A stretch of DNA of 6,298 nucleotides from positions 1-6,298 of the forward strand of contig CAMLHI010000126.1 in NCBI GenBank assembly GCA_946479705.1. The letters run 5' to 3'. Position numbers and translations under genes: made by a program. This DNA is from an uncultured Oxalobacteraceae bacterium (lineage in GTDB: Bacteria; Pseudomonadota; Gammaproteobacteria; Burkholderiales; Burkholderiaceae). The notes under the pieces were generated by a model. The model was not told the origin of the DNA and made no database searches. It saw nothing but the letters and a program-made list of their open reading frames with translations. Of the stretch, positions 6,104-6,298 are shown in pieces. Numbering within the stretch: position 1 is the stretch's first letter; each line of letters opens with the position of its first letter.

Positions 6104-6298
6104 ACCGGTGACCGGGAACTTGCCGTTTTTCTCATGAATGTCGACCTGGACCGACAGATTCCGCCCGCACTCTAAGGCGCAATTGCGGAACAGCGGCCGT
6201 GGCTATATCATATAGAAGTTGCGCAAAAGAATGGTGGGGAACGCCCCGCCGCGCCCGATGCGGCCCGTCTGATCGACCCACCCACGACTCCCTAGCGA
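6104..6298 (+). pseudogene. Broken duplicate of the 3' end of the FlhB-like gene (runs off the right edge)
   Basis: In the matching frame it reads GDRELAVFLMNVDLDRQIPP, then AL and a TAA stop, then GAIAEQRPWLYHIEVAQKNG and on to TTP and a TAG stop. The intact gene at the left has SRELVALLMDVDLDRQIPP at the same place, with Tyr instead of the first stop and Gln instead of the second. The N-terminal half of the gene is missing, and similarity fades around 6104. The 23 differences from the intact copy fall on codon positions 1, 2 and 3 as 7, 6 and 10, which fits loss of protein-level constraint. Confidence 0.85.
6131..6298 (+). repeat. Direct repeat, right copy: 3' end of the FlhB-like gene
   Basis: This is the gap-free partner of 1408-1575, in the same orientation. 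It lies 4.5 kb away on the other side of the minus-strand gene block. The repeat may continue past the window edge. Confidence 0.92.

Noticed and set aside
1..6298. CRISPR array, tRNA, rRNA, insertion sequence or integrase gene
   Set aside because: I find no short regularly spaced repeats, no tRNA-like cloverleaf and no transposase or recombinase motifs in any frame. The only long repeats are those listed.

Overview
The window looks like a chromosomal piece of a GC-rich betaproteobacterium, most likely in or near the Oxalobacteraceae (Massilia, Duganella, Janthinobacterium type). Three things point there: very GC-rich, Ala/Pro-rich flagellar genes; PEP-CTERM proteins with the usual P-E-P / hydrophobic / Arg-Arg-Arg tail; and a large secreted beta-domain protein. 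This placement is inferred from gene style, not from a database match.

Left part (1-1584, + strand): the 3' part of a flagellar hook-length control gene (fliK, start outside the window) overlaps a small gene for a stand-alone FlhB-like export-switch domain (FlhX type). The overlap implies one operon and translational coupling. Both products would act at the flagellar type III export apparatus, where hook length is measured and substrate specificity is switched.

Middle part (1635-6103, - strand): a lower-GC block read towards the flagellar genes. Its first gene (2503-5928) encodes a 1141-residue exported protein: signal peptide, seven PD40/TolB-like beta-propeller repeats, a Calx-beta-like domain, an Ig-like domain, two OmpL47-like modules and four PKD or PKD-like modules. 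Its second gene (1635-2288) encodes a 217-residue PEP-CTERM protein resembling the DVUA0089 family. Between them lies a decayed second PEP-CTERM tail (2340-2469), homologous to the tail of the downstream gene but with no intact gene attached. An AT-rich stretch (5929-6103) precedes the large gene and probably carries its promoter.

Right edge (about 6104-6298, + strand): a broken second copy of the 3' end of the FlhB-like gene. By hand alignment 145 of 168 bases match 1408-1575 without a gap, and two in-frame stops interrupt it. The 4.5-kb PEP-CTERM/propeller block is therefore flanked by direct repeats of the 3' end of a flagellar gene. This suggests that the block entered, or was duplicated into, the flagellar operon, leaving one good 3' end on the left and a decaying one on the right. 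No integrase or transposase is visible, so the mechanism is open.
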